Shown: positions 10,915-21,651 of the stretch, one piece after another | How positions within the stretch are numbered: the first letter of the stretch is position 1 | How the letters are laid out: each line of letters begins with the position of its first letter | NCBI RefSeq assembly: GCF_026213295.1 | Contig: NC_079418.1 | Coordinates: forward strand, 7,956,806 to 8,020,805 | Length of the DNA: 64,000 bases | Source of the DNA: Gadus chalcogrammus | Taxonomy: Eukaryota > Chordata > Actinopteri > Gadiformes > Gadidae | Direction of reading: 5' to 3' | Position numbers and translations under genes: made by a program | The notes under the pieces: model-generated | Told to the model about the DNA's origin: nothing | Seen by the model: only the letters and a program-made list of their open reading frames with translations | Database searches by the model: none

Positions 10915-11070
10915 CTTTTAACTAAGTTAAAAGAGAGGAAGGGATGTGTTTTAAGTTACAGGGAGAATGTATACAGTTCCTTCTAATGTAATAATTATAT
11001 AAACAAGGTTAATATAATTTGTATGTGATTGTATATTTATAGTTATGATTGATATTTCCACGACAACTTT
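10915..11070 (-). repeat. Inverted-repeat arm paired with 5893-6048
   Basis: The reverse complement of the arm immediately left of the piggyBac element. It begins at a small palindrome, CTCTTTTAACTAAGTTAAAAGAG, that could mark the true end of the repeat. Confidence 0.85.
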
Positions 11071-11924
11071 TCATACACAAGGCAGACTCAAAGTGCTTCA
11101 CATATAAACATTATCATACAATAAAATAAAATAATAGATAAGTAAAAGAAAACATATGCAAAGAAATGGGTAAATAAAGGATTTACACGTTTCTCTCGTC
11201 CGTGCTGTTGTTAGGATATTTCCGATCTGTTTGTTGTTGTCTTTTGTAATGACAGATGCTTTTGAAAACAGCCGGACTTGCTCCGGTGACGGTAGTTAGC
11301 CTAGCCACCTAAACAGGTCTGTTTAGGTGGCTATAGAGCTATAGTCTATTGCTGTGTTCCAATATCCATACTATCCGCAGTCATTAGTTTGAGTACGTAG
11401 TGCGTTGCAATTGAGATCAGGGCGAAAGGAAGTGTAGTGAAAGGACCCGGATGGTATACTCAAAACGGTCAAACCACGGAGTGTGGATTGATGTACACTT
11501 TTCGTGCTCTACGACAGCCATCTTAGCTACTTATGGTGCGTTCGAGTATTCTCTGCGAACCGACTCGGATCTCGGATCTGATGCCACGCCCACACTTCAA
11601 GCGTTTTATTATTTCGCTCGTTGGAGGAAAACATGGACGCCACCCGGAAAGCTGTTGTCGCGGTAGCATTGGCAGAGGACCAGGCGATCCAATATAAGTA
11701 GGCTATAGGCCATAGTCAAGTCAAGTCAAGTCAAGTTTATTTATTGAGCACATTTAAAACAACAGTAGTTGACCAAAGTGCTGTACACAAATACAATATA
11801 TTTGTGTATATAGGCAGAGATACGGACGCAGTAAGGTATTGCAGTAATACGAGTGATTGAAATTACCATTTAAACCACCAAAGTGGTCCAAGCACAATGA
11901 AAACAGTTCATACTTCAAGTCACA
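11071..11924. other. Repeat-derived DNA with LINE-like 3' ends and a hairpin
   Basis: No gene is supported. CAAAGTGCTTCACA (about 11090) and TTTATTTATTGAGCACA...CAAAGTGCTGTACAC (11720-11795) look like reverse-oriented 3' ends of L2-type retroposons. The second is preceded by four TCAAG pentamers. A perfect 15-bp hairpin lies at 11302-11333. Confidence 0.45.
11302..11333. repeat. Perfect 15-bp hairpin
   Basis: TAGCCACCTAAACAG, a 2-base loop GT, then its exact reverse complement. It may be the joined or terminal inverted repeat of a small element; there is no downstream T-run. Confidence 0.8.
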
Positions 11925-12142
11925 ATGGGCGCAGCCATCTTGAATTCTGTCTCGGAATTTCGCTCGGTCACCACTGACACCGGGATCCCACCGGACGCGT
12001 ACGTGCCGCGGAACGGCTGCGTCCTCTGCCCTGCGTCCATTCCTACCGGGCGCGTAACGGCAGCGTAGCGTTGCCTTGCGAGCCAGCCGTATTCACGCGA
12101 GATCACGAGATCACGCGATAATCCTAAACCTAATGTACTCAC

Positions 12143-12275
12143 CTTCCACTCCCAAAACTATTGCAATTAAATGCCACGCTTTGTCCTTTCTGACATTTTC
12201 CTTATAAAAAGGATGATTTGGTACATAAATGACTTCATGTTGCTGAACTTCGACAATGAGTCTCTCGTCGTCCAT
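12143..12275 (-). CDS. MADF-type Myb/SANT DNA-binding exon (Harbinger partner protein), orphan
   Basis: On the minus strand an ATG at 12275 starts MDDERLIVEVQQHEVIYVP and continues with the MADF pattern (HPFYKENVRKDKAWHLIA). The exon ends at a GGAAG|GTGAGT donor. MADF proteins of this type are the second gene of Harbinger-like transposons and help bring the transposase to DNA. No second exon is recognisable downstream, so this looks like an isolated exon from a truncated element. Fragments of the same exon recur inside both arms of the giant inverted repeat. Confidence 0.6.
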
Positions 12276-12346
12276 GTTGCCGACCCTCTGAGACCCACCG
12301 GTCATGACGTAATAATGTTGATGTGAAGCTACATGAGCTGAGTTTA

Positions 12347-13340
12347 CAACCCGGTATCACGCAATTGCGTGCTCCTGCGCACGAACGTTAATCTATTGAA
12401 GCGTGTTCCCGAGCACGATAGTCCGACTTTTTGCGTGTTACACAAAACGAAATGTAAACCAATGCATTCTGAATGGGAGTGTTCTAAGACAATTAACGTG
12501 CTCCACAAAACGGTACGAGAGAGAGAGAAAGAGAGAGCGGGAGGGACAGAGAGAGAGAGAGAGCGAGAGAGAGGCTTCAGAAAGGGTGTGCGCAGATAGT
12601 ACAGTGCACCCTAGTTATGTTTATGCCAAAACCTATATATATAATTAGGCTGTGGAAATTGCAATAAGTTAAGAACACAACTTCGCACGTTGAGCACACA
12701 GCCGTGTGACTCGTTTATTTTGTAAAAAAGAAAACTGGAAAACAAAGCGTGCTGAAGGTAAACAAATCCAGCATGGTCTGTGACGTCATGAGACGCACGT
12801 AATCCTTAGGGACCGCGATCCCTGAACCACCAAGAACGTAAATGACATGCAGTAAACAACAACACAATTGAAAGAACAACACATAACGAAATACTGTAGG
12901 TGAATTATGTTACGGTCACTACAAGGCTATAATTATATTATTTAGCGTGTAATGAGACAATCTATAGCCAAATTGTCGAAGATGCCCGAGAATCTTCGGG
13001 GATATCAGCATGGGAAATCGGCGAATCAGACCCATGAAGGGGGGGGGGGGAGACATGTTAGTTGAAGGGGGGGGGGGGGGGGGGGAGGACACGTTTGTTG
13101 AGGGGGGGGGAGACACGTTTGTAGGGGGGGGGCACGCTCGACAACGAGAGTTGGTTTTTATTGAACGCTCGACAACGAGAGTTGGTTTTTATTGAACGAG
13201 ACTTCAACACGGAACAGCTGCACGAAACGATGGTCACGTCACTCTCGGTGACGGTGTCGACAATAATGAACACACGAACAATGTTAATAGAACAACACAC
13301 AACCACATAACATCCCGAACCCATTAACCCCACTTAATCC
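12347..13340 (+). repeat. Left arm of a roughly 1-kb inverted repeat
   Basis: The reverse complement recurs at 16024-17106. The arm contains modules A (12348-12632), B (inverted, 12700-12920) and C (12938-13037), a set of G-runs, and a terminal segment ending CCATTAACCCCACTTAATCC. The outer tip AACCCGGTATCACGC is matched by GCGTGATACCGGGTT at the other end. No protein-coding gene is inside. It behaves like a foldback-type element whose arms enclose about 2.7 kb of other repeats. Confidence 0.9.
13037..13131. repeat. Cluster of G-runs (G8 to about G17)
   Basis: Several G homopolymers are separated by AGACACGTTTGTTGA-like spacers. The same array is C-rich and much longer in the inverted partner (16216-16401). 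It has G-quadruplex potential. Confidence 0.9.
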
Positions 13341-13354
13341 TTAATCCTTAATCC

Positions 13355-13662
13355 TGTGGTGGAAAAACAGTTTTTGAGATAGGAAGTTCCTACCGCCCTG
13401 AAATTTTAATACCTTATTCTAGGGCCTAACTGGGACCTCCGCACCGAAACTTGGCCCGGTCGGACCCCGAGGGCAGGAAGGGGGGGCCCTTCCTGCCCGA
13501 GACTTGGCCCGGTCAGACCCCGAGGGCAGGCCCCCCCTTCCTGCCCTCGGGGTCCGACCGGGCCAAGTTTCGGTGCGGAGGTCCCAGTTAGGCCCTAGAA
13601 TAAGGTATTAAAATTTCAGGGCGGTAGGACCTTCCTATCTCAAAAACTGTTTTTCCACCACA
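13355..13662. repeat. 134-bp near-perfect hairpin
   Basis: Bases 13355-13488 and 13529-13662 are inverted copies with only one mismatch that I can see, around a 40-bp loop. The arm sequence contains TTTTTGAGATAGGAAG and GAAACTTGGCCCGGTCGGAC. The loop itself carries a partial direct copy of the arm's GGCCCGGTC...CCCCGAGGGCAGG. The same sequence as a single arm occurs at 24175-24305, so this is a locally duplicated-inverted piece of that repeat family. Confidence 0.92.
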
Positions 13663-14960
13663 TTCTGAACCATTAGGTCTTGCAGGCTACACTTCTGAGG
13701 GGCTTTGTCCAAATGACACTCCATTTGGGAAAACTTTTTTTCTCTAAGGGCTAGAACTCCAAATCTCGGATATGTCGTACACGGGGCCCCGGGAAATGTG
13801 TGTAAACATTTTAGCATCCCTAGCTATCTCGAAAAGGTCGGCAAAGGGGCGTGACCTCCAACAGTACAGTAAATGTACATAAGACAGAGGTTAGTTTCTA
13901 GTCCCCATTTTTTGTGGGATTGAGGTGTACATTTGTGGCTAAAGGTGTGTAGACACAGCTGGCCTGTGGCCACGTTTTTGAAGTCGGGGGTCAAAAGGTC
14001 AAAAGGAGCCGGCACCATGCCGCTTATGAGATAACAAAAAGTTAATGTGTGTTTCTCTCATAACTTTTTGTCATTATTAAAGAGAGGCCTGATTCTCAGA
14101 TATGCATGTTGGATGGCTAGGGTGTTGGTCTGGGAAGAACTTCAGGCCAAAATCTTGCAAGCGAGCCGCTGGGTGCAGATGCAACGAGATGGAGCACTTG
14201 CTGAGCCTGGACTTTCATCATCTTCGCTCTGTGAATGTAAAGGATGTTTGGTCGGATGTTACGACGAAGAATCATAATGTGAATGGGAATATTCTATAAA
14301 TCTCTTGATATAATCTTTCGTCTCAACACTTCTGCTGCAGCCACTTAAAGTCTCACTCCGAGAACCTTAAAATATGAATCAATCCATTAGAAGTATGAAA
14401 ATATCTTCCCGGTGGTGCAACAGAGCAAACAAGGTGTCCTTTGACATCTACGTTTCGAGACGATTGCAACAGTGCCACACATGATCATATTTGAATATGT
14501 TTCGGGGTAGTAATTAGCTGTCGATTTTGGAGGCCGTTATCAATAATGACCAGCTATAGATTTGCTTCCCGATGGAGATTTTTGACAAATTACATGTTAA
14601 TTAGCATCTACACGTTAAGATGAGTCCAATGAGATCAAGCTCGGCCTCTTGCTACACCGAGATCATGTCCTAGACCTAGGTGTACCATGTAAAGCACATG
14701 TTACCATTAGCTAGAGTGTCGTTCTCCAATTTAGACAGCTAATTACTACCATTAAACATGTTCGAATATGCTCATGTGTGGCACCGTTGCAATCTCCTGG
14801 AAGCGTAGATGTTGAAGGACACCTTGTTCGTCCTCTTACGCCACCGGGACGATATTTACATGCTTCTGATTGACTAATGAATTGATTCAGCTATTCCCCC
14901 AGAAGTCTGGGGTCAAAAGGTCAAAAGGAGACGGCACCACGCCGGGGTGGATCCAGATCT
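13663..14960. repeat. Rearranged copy of the foldback family found at 23.5-25.4 kb
   Basis: 13663-14100 is the reverse complement of roughly 23750-24180, and 14206-14960 runs parallel to 24305-25140. The two halves therefore have a different relative orientation from the later copy. No protein is encoded; ORFs here are short and unrelated to known families. Confidence 0.75.
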
Positions 14961-15149
14961 CGGGCAACAGCGCAGGGTTGCCAGGTCCTGCAAAAAACGT
15001 GCCCCCCACATACCGTTCAAAATCCACCCAAAATGTCCTAGAAGCATCCCAAATAAAAAATGATATTATTGGCCATTTTGCCCAACGTTTTGAAAGTAAT
15101 AATATTTGAGGGAATATTTTTTTGTCGTTGTTTTAGCAGCGAAATGCAC

Positions 15150-15182
<33 letters not shown>

Positions 15183-15519
15183 CTGTGTCTGTGTCTGTGT
15201 GTCTGTGCGTGCGTGTGTGTGCTTGTGTGTGTGTGTCTGTGCGTGTGCGTGCGTGTGTGTGTGTGTATAACACGCTACTTTATGTTGAAATGCAACGTAA
15301 TCCAGTGTTCACGAAAAGTACACTGTCAACGTATGCTTTTGGCGACTGGGTTGGCTCTCAGATATACGTGTTTCTAACAAGATGATATCATTAAAAGTTA
15401 CATAAAGTAACAGTTTAATAACACAAACGCAGGAAGCACGTGAGCTGCTAGTTTAGCGAAAGCAACCTGACGTCGTTGAAACATGCGAGCGAGCCGATCA
15501 AATCCTAATAACTATAAAA
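14961..15519. repeat. Unclassified DNA with a (GT)n microsatellite
   Basis: An imperfect GT/GTCTGT/GTGC repeat occupies about 15153-15268. The rest is unclassified, with no gene. Valine/cysteine-rich ORFs are artefacts. Confidence 0.8.
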
Positions 15520-15935
15520 CTAAAGATCAGACACAATCACTGACTGAAGATTATGCAAGTAAAAAGTATATTTCTCGCTAGAAATGTTATTAGAAACACG
15601 TTTAACGGTGAATCGGTCCTAAAATATTGCATTTCCCATTCAGATAATAAAGATTAATAAAGATCATACACATTCACTGACTGAAGATTATGTAAGGAAA
15701 ATGTACATTTCTCGCTAGAAAAGTCATTAGAAACGCGTTTAATGGTGTATCTGTCCTAAAATATTGCATTTCCCATTCAGATAATAAAGATTAATAAAGA
15801 TCATACACATTCACTGACTGAAGATTATGTAAGGAAAATGTACATTTCTCGCTAGAAATGTCATTAGAAACACGTTTAATGGTGTATCTGTCCTAAAATA
15901 TTGCATTTCCCATTCAGATTATAAAGATTAATATA
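15520..15935. repeat. Three tandem copies of a roughly 138-bp unit
   Basis: Each unit contains CACTGACTGAAGATTATG, TTTCTCGCTAGAAA and ATATTGCATTTCCCATTCAGA. The second and third copies are nearly identical, while the first is more diverged. It lies just inside the right arm of the 12.3-17.1 kb inverted repeat. Confidence 0.9.
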
Positions 15936-16023
15936 AGCTACGCCGTGTTCCGGAGCCGCGGGGGATTCTTGGAATTGGGGTTCTCAGTTGACAAATGGGG
16001 CTTTTGTTAACTTGTTTTGTTGT

Positions 16024-16279
16024 TAGGATTAAGTGGGGTTAATGGGTTCGGGATGTTATGTGGTTGTGTGTTGTTCTATTAACATTGTTTGTGTGTTCAT
16101 TATTGTCGACACCGTCACCGAGAGTGACGTGACCATCGTTTCGTGCAGCTGTTCCGTGTTGAAGTCTCGTTCAATATAAACCAACTCTCGTTGTCGAGCG
16201 TTCAATAAAAACCAACTCTCGTTGTCGAGCGTGCCCCCCCCCTACAAACGGTGTCTCCCCCCCCTCAACAAACGTGTGT

Positions 16280-16370
<91 letters not shown>

Positions 16371-17106
16371 AACTAACGTGTCCCCCCCCCCCCCCCCCCC
16401 CCTTCATGGGTCTGATTCGCCGATTTCCCATGCTGATATCCCCGAAGATTCTCGGGCATCTTCGACAATTTGGCTATAGATTGTCTCATTACACGCTAAA
16501 TAATATAATTATAGCCTTGTAGTGACCGTAACATAATTCACCTACAGTATTTCGTTATGTGTTGTTCTTTCAATTGTGTTGTTGTTTACTGCATGTCATT
16601 TACCTTCTTGGTGGTTCAGGGATCGCGGTCCCTAAGGATTACGTGCGTCTCATGACGTCACAGACCATGCTGGATTTGTTTACCTTCAGCACGCTTTGTT
16701 TTCCGGTTTTCTTTTTTACAAAATAAACGAGTCACACGGCTGTGTGCTCAACGTGCGAAGTTGTGTTCTTAACTTATTGCAATTTCCACAGCCTAATTAT
16801 ATAAATAGGTTTTGGCATAAACATAACTAGGGTGCACTGTACTATCTGCGCACACCCTTTCTGAAGCCTCTCTCTCGCTCTCTCGCTCTCTCTCTCTCTC
16901 TCTGTCCCTCCCGCTCTCTCTTTCTCTCTCTCTCGTACCGTTTTGTGGAGCACGTTAATTGTCTTAGAACACTCCCATTCAGAATGCATTGGTTTACATT
17001 TCGTTTTGTGTAACACGCAAAAAGTCGGACTATCGTGCTCGGGAACACGCTTCAATAGATTAACGTTCGTGCGCAGGAGCACGCAATTGCGTGATACCGG
17101 GTTGGG
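16024..17106 (-). repeat. Right arm of the roughly 1-kb inverted repeat
   Basis: The reverse complement of 12347-13340, ending GCGTGATACCGGGTT. It is about 90 bp longer than its partner, mainly because of expanded C-runs. Apart from those runs the arms differ by scattered single bases. Confidence 0.9.
16281..16368. repeat. 88-base uninterrupted C homopolymer
   Basis: A pure C tract with further C-runs on either side. The matching position of the left arm holds only a short G-run. The proline-rich ORFs across it are not genes. Length and position suggest replication slippage or a consensus error at a difficult homopolymer. Confidence 0.97.
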
Positions 17107-17271
17107 GCCGTTGCTACAATTCCTGGGCCCCTAGACAAGATTTACTGATGGGCCCCCCTGCGCTGAATTGTTGACGGGACGGGGGGACGGGGAGGGAGCA
17201 CATTGTTGACCGGGATTCCGGTGGCGGGATTTGTCTTCGTTGTGCATGAACACTTCCGGCGCACTTCAACA

Positions 17272-19011
17272 ATGGCTGAAACAAAGGCTAGATGTCACTG
17301 CTCTGTTCCACTTTGTACATCTAACAAACACCAACCCTAGTTTTCATGGATTCCCGACTGAATTGAGTCTAAGGAAGAAGTGGATTCAAGCGGTTCGCCG
17401 GGATGAAGGGCCAAACATTAAAATAAAACAAGGTAGCACGTTTGTTTGTAGCCGGCACTTTAGTGAATCAGACTACAAACGCTACAGCTTGCAACCAACC
17501 GGGGTCACAACAAGCGACTGAAAATCGGGTCTGTACCCTCCCGTTTCCAGTGGAACAACTGGGGACTGCCAAGAAGGGGGTCTGTTTATAAAAGAGCATC
17601 AACTCGCTTAGGCCATGACGTTCACCCAGCCCTTCCTCTGGAGCAACCGCTGCCCTGTGAATAAGAGCCGATGGAGGAGATCGCAGCTTCGGTGGTGATG
17701 ACAGAACATGATTTCGGTTCTGCTCCTAAACCAGGTTTGTCAGTGTTTGTTAGTGTTCTGAAATATTGGCCTACTATTACCCCATACTGTTCTTAAACCA
17801 CCTACCTGACAGGATGTGCTACCTATGGTTTAATCGCAGAATGGGCTCTTAGTAGGTTATACCGAGGAGGTAGGTCAACTTTTCAGAACTCGGGCACAAA
17901 ATGTTTAGTCTTATTAATGTCCCAGCATTTGACCAAACCACTATGTGAAAAGCTTCATCACAAGTACAAATGTTGCATTTTATATCTTACTTAATTAATT
18001 GTAAAGGTGAATATTGAGCTATAAAAAGCAAATTTTAAAAGCAATATTGAGCTACAAAAAGCAATTTCGTTAGAGGTCCAAACTGCTTCCAATATGCAAG
18101 TCACTGCCAAAATCTGGGTTAGATGTTTTAATCTTTATTCCTCATCTCATACAGGTGCACTGGATGCTGCTGCTGTACACATACAGCAATTGGAAGAAAC
18201 AGTCAAGGAGCTCATGAGAGCAGTCACAGCTGAAAGTGGTTCAAGTGCCTTTTCACAGATTTTGTGTCTCAGACGAGGACATCCTTTTTTACACCAGATT
18301 CACGTCAAGAGATGTTTTTTGTGACTTCTGGGAGGTTATTCAAGCATCTGCCTCCATGTTGGTTTATTGGTCGAAAGCTCAGAAAAAGAAACAAACATTT
18401 GAACCCATTTCTCCCAGTCCAACGTGTAGACTGCAACTGGTTGAGTTTTTTCTCTTCTGCTGCCGGGTTGCTGCAGGCCTGCAAGAGAAGGTGCTGGCTG
18501 ACATGTTTCAGGTCAGTGTGTCCACTGTCTCCCATGTTGTTATACCGTGGGCCAACTACCGTTACCTGCTCCTTGGCTCCCTCCCCTGCTCCTTGGCTCC
18601 CTCCCCATCTGGATGAGTAAACAGCAAGTCAAGAACACCATGCCAAGCAAATTTGTGCAGTACAGTCCAGATGTTCGGGTAATCATCGACTGCACCGAGG
18701 TGCAGTCGATGATTACCCGAACATCATCTTACAAGAACACAACAACCTTTAAGGCCTTGATTGGGATTGCCCCTTGTAGTGCTGTGACTTTTGTGTCAAG
18801 TCTCTTCACCGGCTCCATCTCCGACCCAGAGCTGACTGAACGAAGTGGACTGCTGGATTTACTGGAGCCAGGAGATGGCTGCATGGCAGACAAGGGTTTC
18901 ACCATCGAGAAGCCACTAGCTGATCGTGGGGCAACGTTGATTATACCACCCTTCAAGATGATTTCTGGAGCTGTAATTTTGTACACTGAAAACATTGTAT
19001 ATATTGAATGA
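17272..19011 (+). pseudogene. THAP-DDE_Tnp_4 transposase (ISL2EU/PIF-like group), broken
   Basis: An ATG at 17272 starts MAETKARCHCSVPLC, the C2CH start of a THAP zinc finger. A one-base frameshift near 17330 leads into FHGFPTELSLRKKWIQAVR and CSRHF. After an acceptor at 18154, a coiled-coil (QQLEETVKELMRAV) leads into an HTH_Tnp_4-like region (YTRFTSRDVFCDFW...LADMFQVSVSTVSHV). A DDE domain follows (IIDCTEV; ALIGIAPCSAVTFVSSLFTG; CMADKGF). Lesions include frameshifts near 17330 and 18240, a 20-bp tandem duplication at 18569-18608, and a 27-bp inverted duplication just after the catalytic Asp. The C-terminus is lost after IIPPFK. The family assignment is by domain order and is moderately secure. 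Confidence 0.8.
18670..18725. repeat. Perfect 27-bp inverted duplication in the transposase catalytic region
   Basis: Bases 18670-18696 and 18699-18725 are exact reverse complements with a 2-base spacer. The left half codes for the conserved DVRVIIDCT. The right half replaces the segment that normally follows CTEV in this family, so the protein reads QSMITRTSS before YKNTTTFK. This looks like a replication template-switch. Confidence 0.9.
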
Positions 19012-19550
19012 CATGTATTTAATTGAATGAGAGTCTTTCATCAATGTAGTAAATGATGTACTCAGAAAAAGGGAATGAATTAAATCCTTTTATTCTTTCA
19101 GTTCCTTTATTCATTCAGTTCATTTCACATTCATTTCACTTTCTGCTGAAGATACACATTCATATATGTAACAAAGAAGTACAAGTCTACCTTATTTTTC
19201 ATCTCATCATTTCATCCCTCCAGACTGAGCTGACGCCAAACTGACGTTAGCATAAGCCAACCTATGTAGCGTAAGATAGCTAGCAGACACTCACATTCGT
19301 AGTCGATATATTTCTCGAAAAATAAACAATCCCTTGTCCAGTTTGGAGCGGGCTGTTATGGAGTGTTGTTCGGTAAGTCTGTGAACTTCAGAAAACGTGA
19401 CTTTGGGTACATTTACCAGGGATGTCGTGAAAGTGAACTGCCGGTCCTCCATCATCAGTTCGCCAGAGTGATGAGTGATTCCCCGGATGTCACAGTGCAC
19501 AATGAACACCGAATGCGGAAGTACTTCGTATCAGCGTGATAATCCCCCAT
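19012..19550 (-). other. Probable remainder of the THAP element; possible minus-strand partial gene
   Basis: 19012-19285 is simple ATTCA/TTTCA-rich DNA. A minus-strand frame at 19509-19291 (starting MFIVHCDIRGITHHSGELM) is non-repetitive and looks protein-like. Two-gene elements with a THAP transposase often carry a convergent second gene, but I cannot identify this one. Confidence 0.25.
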
Positions 19551-19857
19551 TGTGTTTTATTTTGAAAATTGACCGGATGCTCTATGGCTTTTACTTTTCA
19601 CTTCCTGCCCGGCTCGACCTGCTCTGTCGAAATTGACGCGGTTTAGTAGCGGCTCGCGGCAAAAATAGAATTGGACGGAAAGATAGCGCCGCGGCGCGGC
19701 ACGCCGCTCCTGGGACGCTGCTGAAACGTTCCGCTGCGCGCCCGGTGGAAATAGTCTCATTGATTAGAGTGGAAGCGATCAGCAGCGGTGACCGCGGCGC
19801 AGCCGTCCCGCGGCGCAGCCGTCCCGCGGCGCGTACGCCTCCGGTGGAATCTAGCCT
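19551..19857. repeat. GC-rich element fragment shared with the giant inverted repeat
   Basis: TGTTTTATTTTGAAAATTG through CCGGTGGAATC is shared with 51870-51905 plus 52883-53165. There it is interrupted by a 977-bp hAT-like insertion, and the mirror copy is in the right arm. The GCGGCGC-rich right part ends in CCGGTGGAAT, resembling the CCACCGGACGCG motif near 11990. It is probably the terminal region of a Harbinger-type element. Confidence 0.7.
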
Positions 19858-21445
19858 TTACGGTACGGCCACACCAACCGCGTTACTCGCGTTAGGGGCG
19901 TCCAAACTCGGCATTTTTGCATAGGGAACCATTGGTATAGACGCGTTACATGCGTTGAAGCGTCGCGTTAGGGGCGTTAGGCGCGTCAGACGCAAGTAAT
20001 TACGCACGTAAACGCAGTAACGCGCCCAACGCACCAACGCCCGGAGTTCAGAAATGTGAACTTTCAACGCTCCAACGCGTGGCGCTTAGCCGCGATAGCC
20101 AATCAGCGTGGAGCTTGACCCGACGTCACTGGCAGAGAGTAGTGAGCTTGGACAGAAGCATACGGCCGACATCTTTCTTTATTCTGGGTGGAAATAGTAA
20201 CATAGTTACGCTCTTAAATGCGTTTATGGAAAAAAAATTAGAGAGAAATGTGCATTTTACTTTCATAATGTTCGCCCGGTGAATGTGAAAGATGTTTGGT
20301 TTGATAGTTATGACGAAGAGGGAACGCTCCGTTCACTTGCATGGACAGAGTCTCTGGTTGCTAAGCAACCTCAACGTCTTGGCGGACTATATCTCTGCTG
20401 ATCAACACTACGAATGCTGGAAACACACCAGACACACCATGTGAAGTTATTTAACCCGATTATTGTTATTTATATCAGAGATTATTTAATCTAACCCGAT
20501 CTAAACTCTATCACCCAAACACGGCGGCGTTTGGGTTTCCTACCTCGGACTCCAGCGCAGCCACGGCCGACAACTATCTTTATTCTGGGTGGAAATAGTA
20601 ACATAGTTACGCCATTAAATGCGTTTATGGAAACATTTTTAGCGAGAAATGTGCATTTTACTTTCATAATGTTCGCTCGGTGAATGTGAAGGATGTTTGG
20701 TTTGATAGTTATGACGAAGAGGGAACGCTCCGTTCACTTGCATGGACAGTCTCTGGATGCTAAGCAACCTCAACGTCTTGGCGGACAATTTCTCTCCTGA
20801 TCAACACTACGAATGCTGGAAACACACCAGACACACCATGCAAAGTTATTTAACCCGATTATTGTTATTTATATCAGAGATTATTTAATCTAACCCGATC
20901 TAAACTCTATCACCCAAACACGGCGGCGTTTGGGTTTCCTACCTCGGACTCCAGCGCAGCCACGGCCGACAACTATCTTTATTCTGGGTGGAAATAGTAA
21001 CATAGTTACGCCATTAAATGCGTTTATGGAAACATTTTTAGCGAGAAATGTGCATTTCACTTTCATAATGTTCGCTCGGTGAATGTGAAGGATGTTTGGT
21101 TTGATAGTTATGACGAAGAGGGAACGCTCCGTTCACTTGCATGGACATGGACTCATCTAGCTGCGTTGGCGCGTTGACGCATTGGAAGCGTTGAACCACC
21201 ACACAATGATCAAGCATCAGGTTAGGCGCGTTACTCGCGTTATCCTATGGCAAGCCATCCCCGCCAGAAAGCGGCATCATTTACACGCGTATCACCTTCA
21301 TTACGCCGTAAAATACGCCGTAAAATGTAGAAAAACTGCGTATTTTACGCCGTCATGCGCAAAAAAGCGCCGCTTTTTACGCCGCAATTAAGCCTTTCAA
21401 GAGCGCGCGTAAAATACGCGCGTTTTGAACACCAAAACGTGCGTA
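19858..21445. repeat. GCGTTACTCGCGTTA-type repeat enclosing a 400-bp tandem array
   Basis: Both flanks contain GCGTTACTCGCGTTA words (about 19882 and 21227), and the right flank ends in TTTTACGCCG/CGCGCGTAAAATACGC palindromic motifs. The centre is the 400-bp tandem array. No intact ORF is present. This is probably a non-autonomous DNA transposon with internally amplified sequence; the ends are not clear. Confidence 0.55.
20162..21143. repeat. Two and a half tandem copies of a 400-bp unit
   Basis: ACGGCCGACAwCTwTCTTTA recurs at 20162, 20563 and 20962. Units 1 and 2 are full length and unit 3 stops after GTTCACTTGCATGGACATGG. Each contains GGTGAATGTGAAGGATGTTTGGT, a word also seen at about 14228 and 24321, linking this array with the foldback family. 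Confidence 0.92.
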
Positions 21446-21651
21446 AAATACGGCGTTCCTCTAGTATGCTAATAATCTCCGCCCTTCTTTTCTCTCAGCC
21501 AATGCATTTGAAGTGTTTGCGCCCAATCGCTGACCAAGACAAGCAGACCAAATCAGTTCAGCACAGATCTGCTTTGAGAATTTCTCCTCTCATTTGGCGT
21601 TAGTTGTAGCGTCATTTAGATATATATATTAGTAAATGCAATTGTATCTGT
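21446..21651. other. No recognisable feature
   Basis: Non-coding; I see nothing beyond short AT-rich runs. Confidence 0.3.

Noticed and set aside
11302..11333. Intrinsic terminator
   Set aside because: A perfect hairpin, but without a T-run and in eukaryotic DNA. More likely an element end.
16222..16522. Proline-rich ORFs of 82-85 codons
   Set aside because: Read through an 88-base C run in an inverted repeat arm; not a gene.
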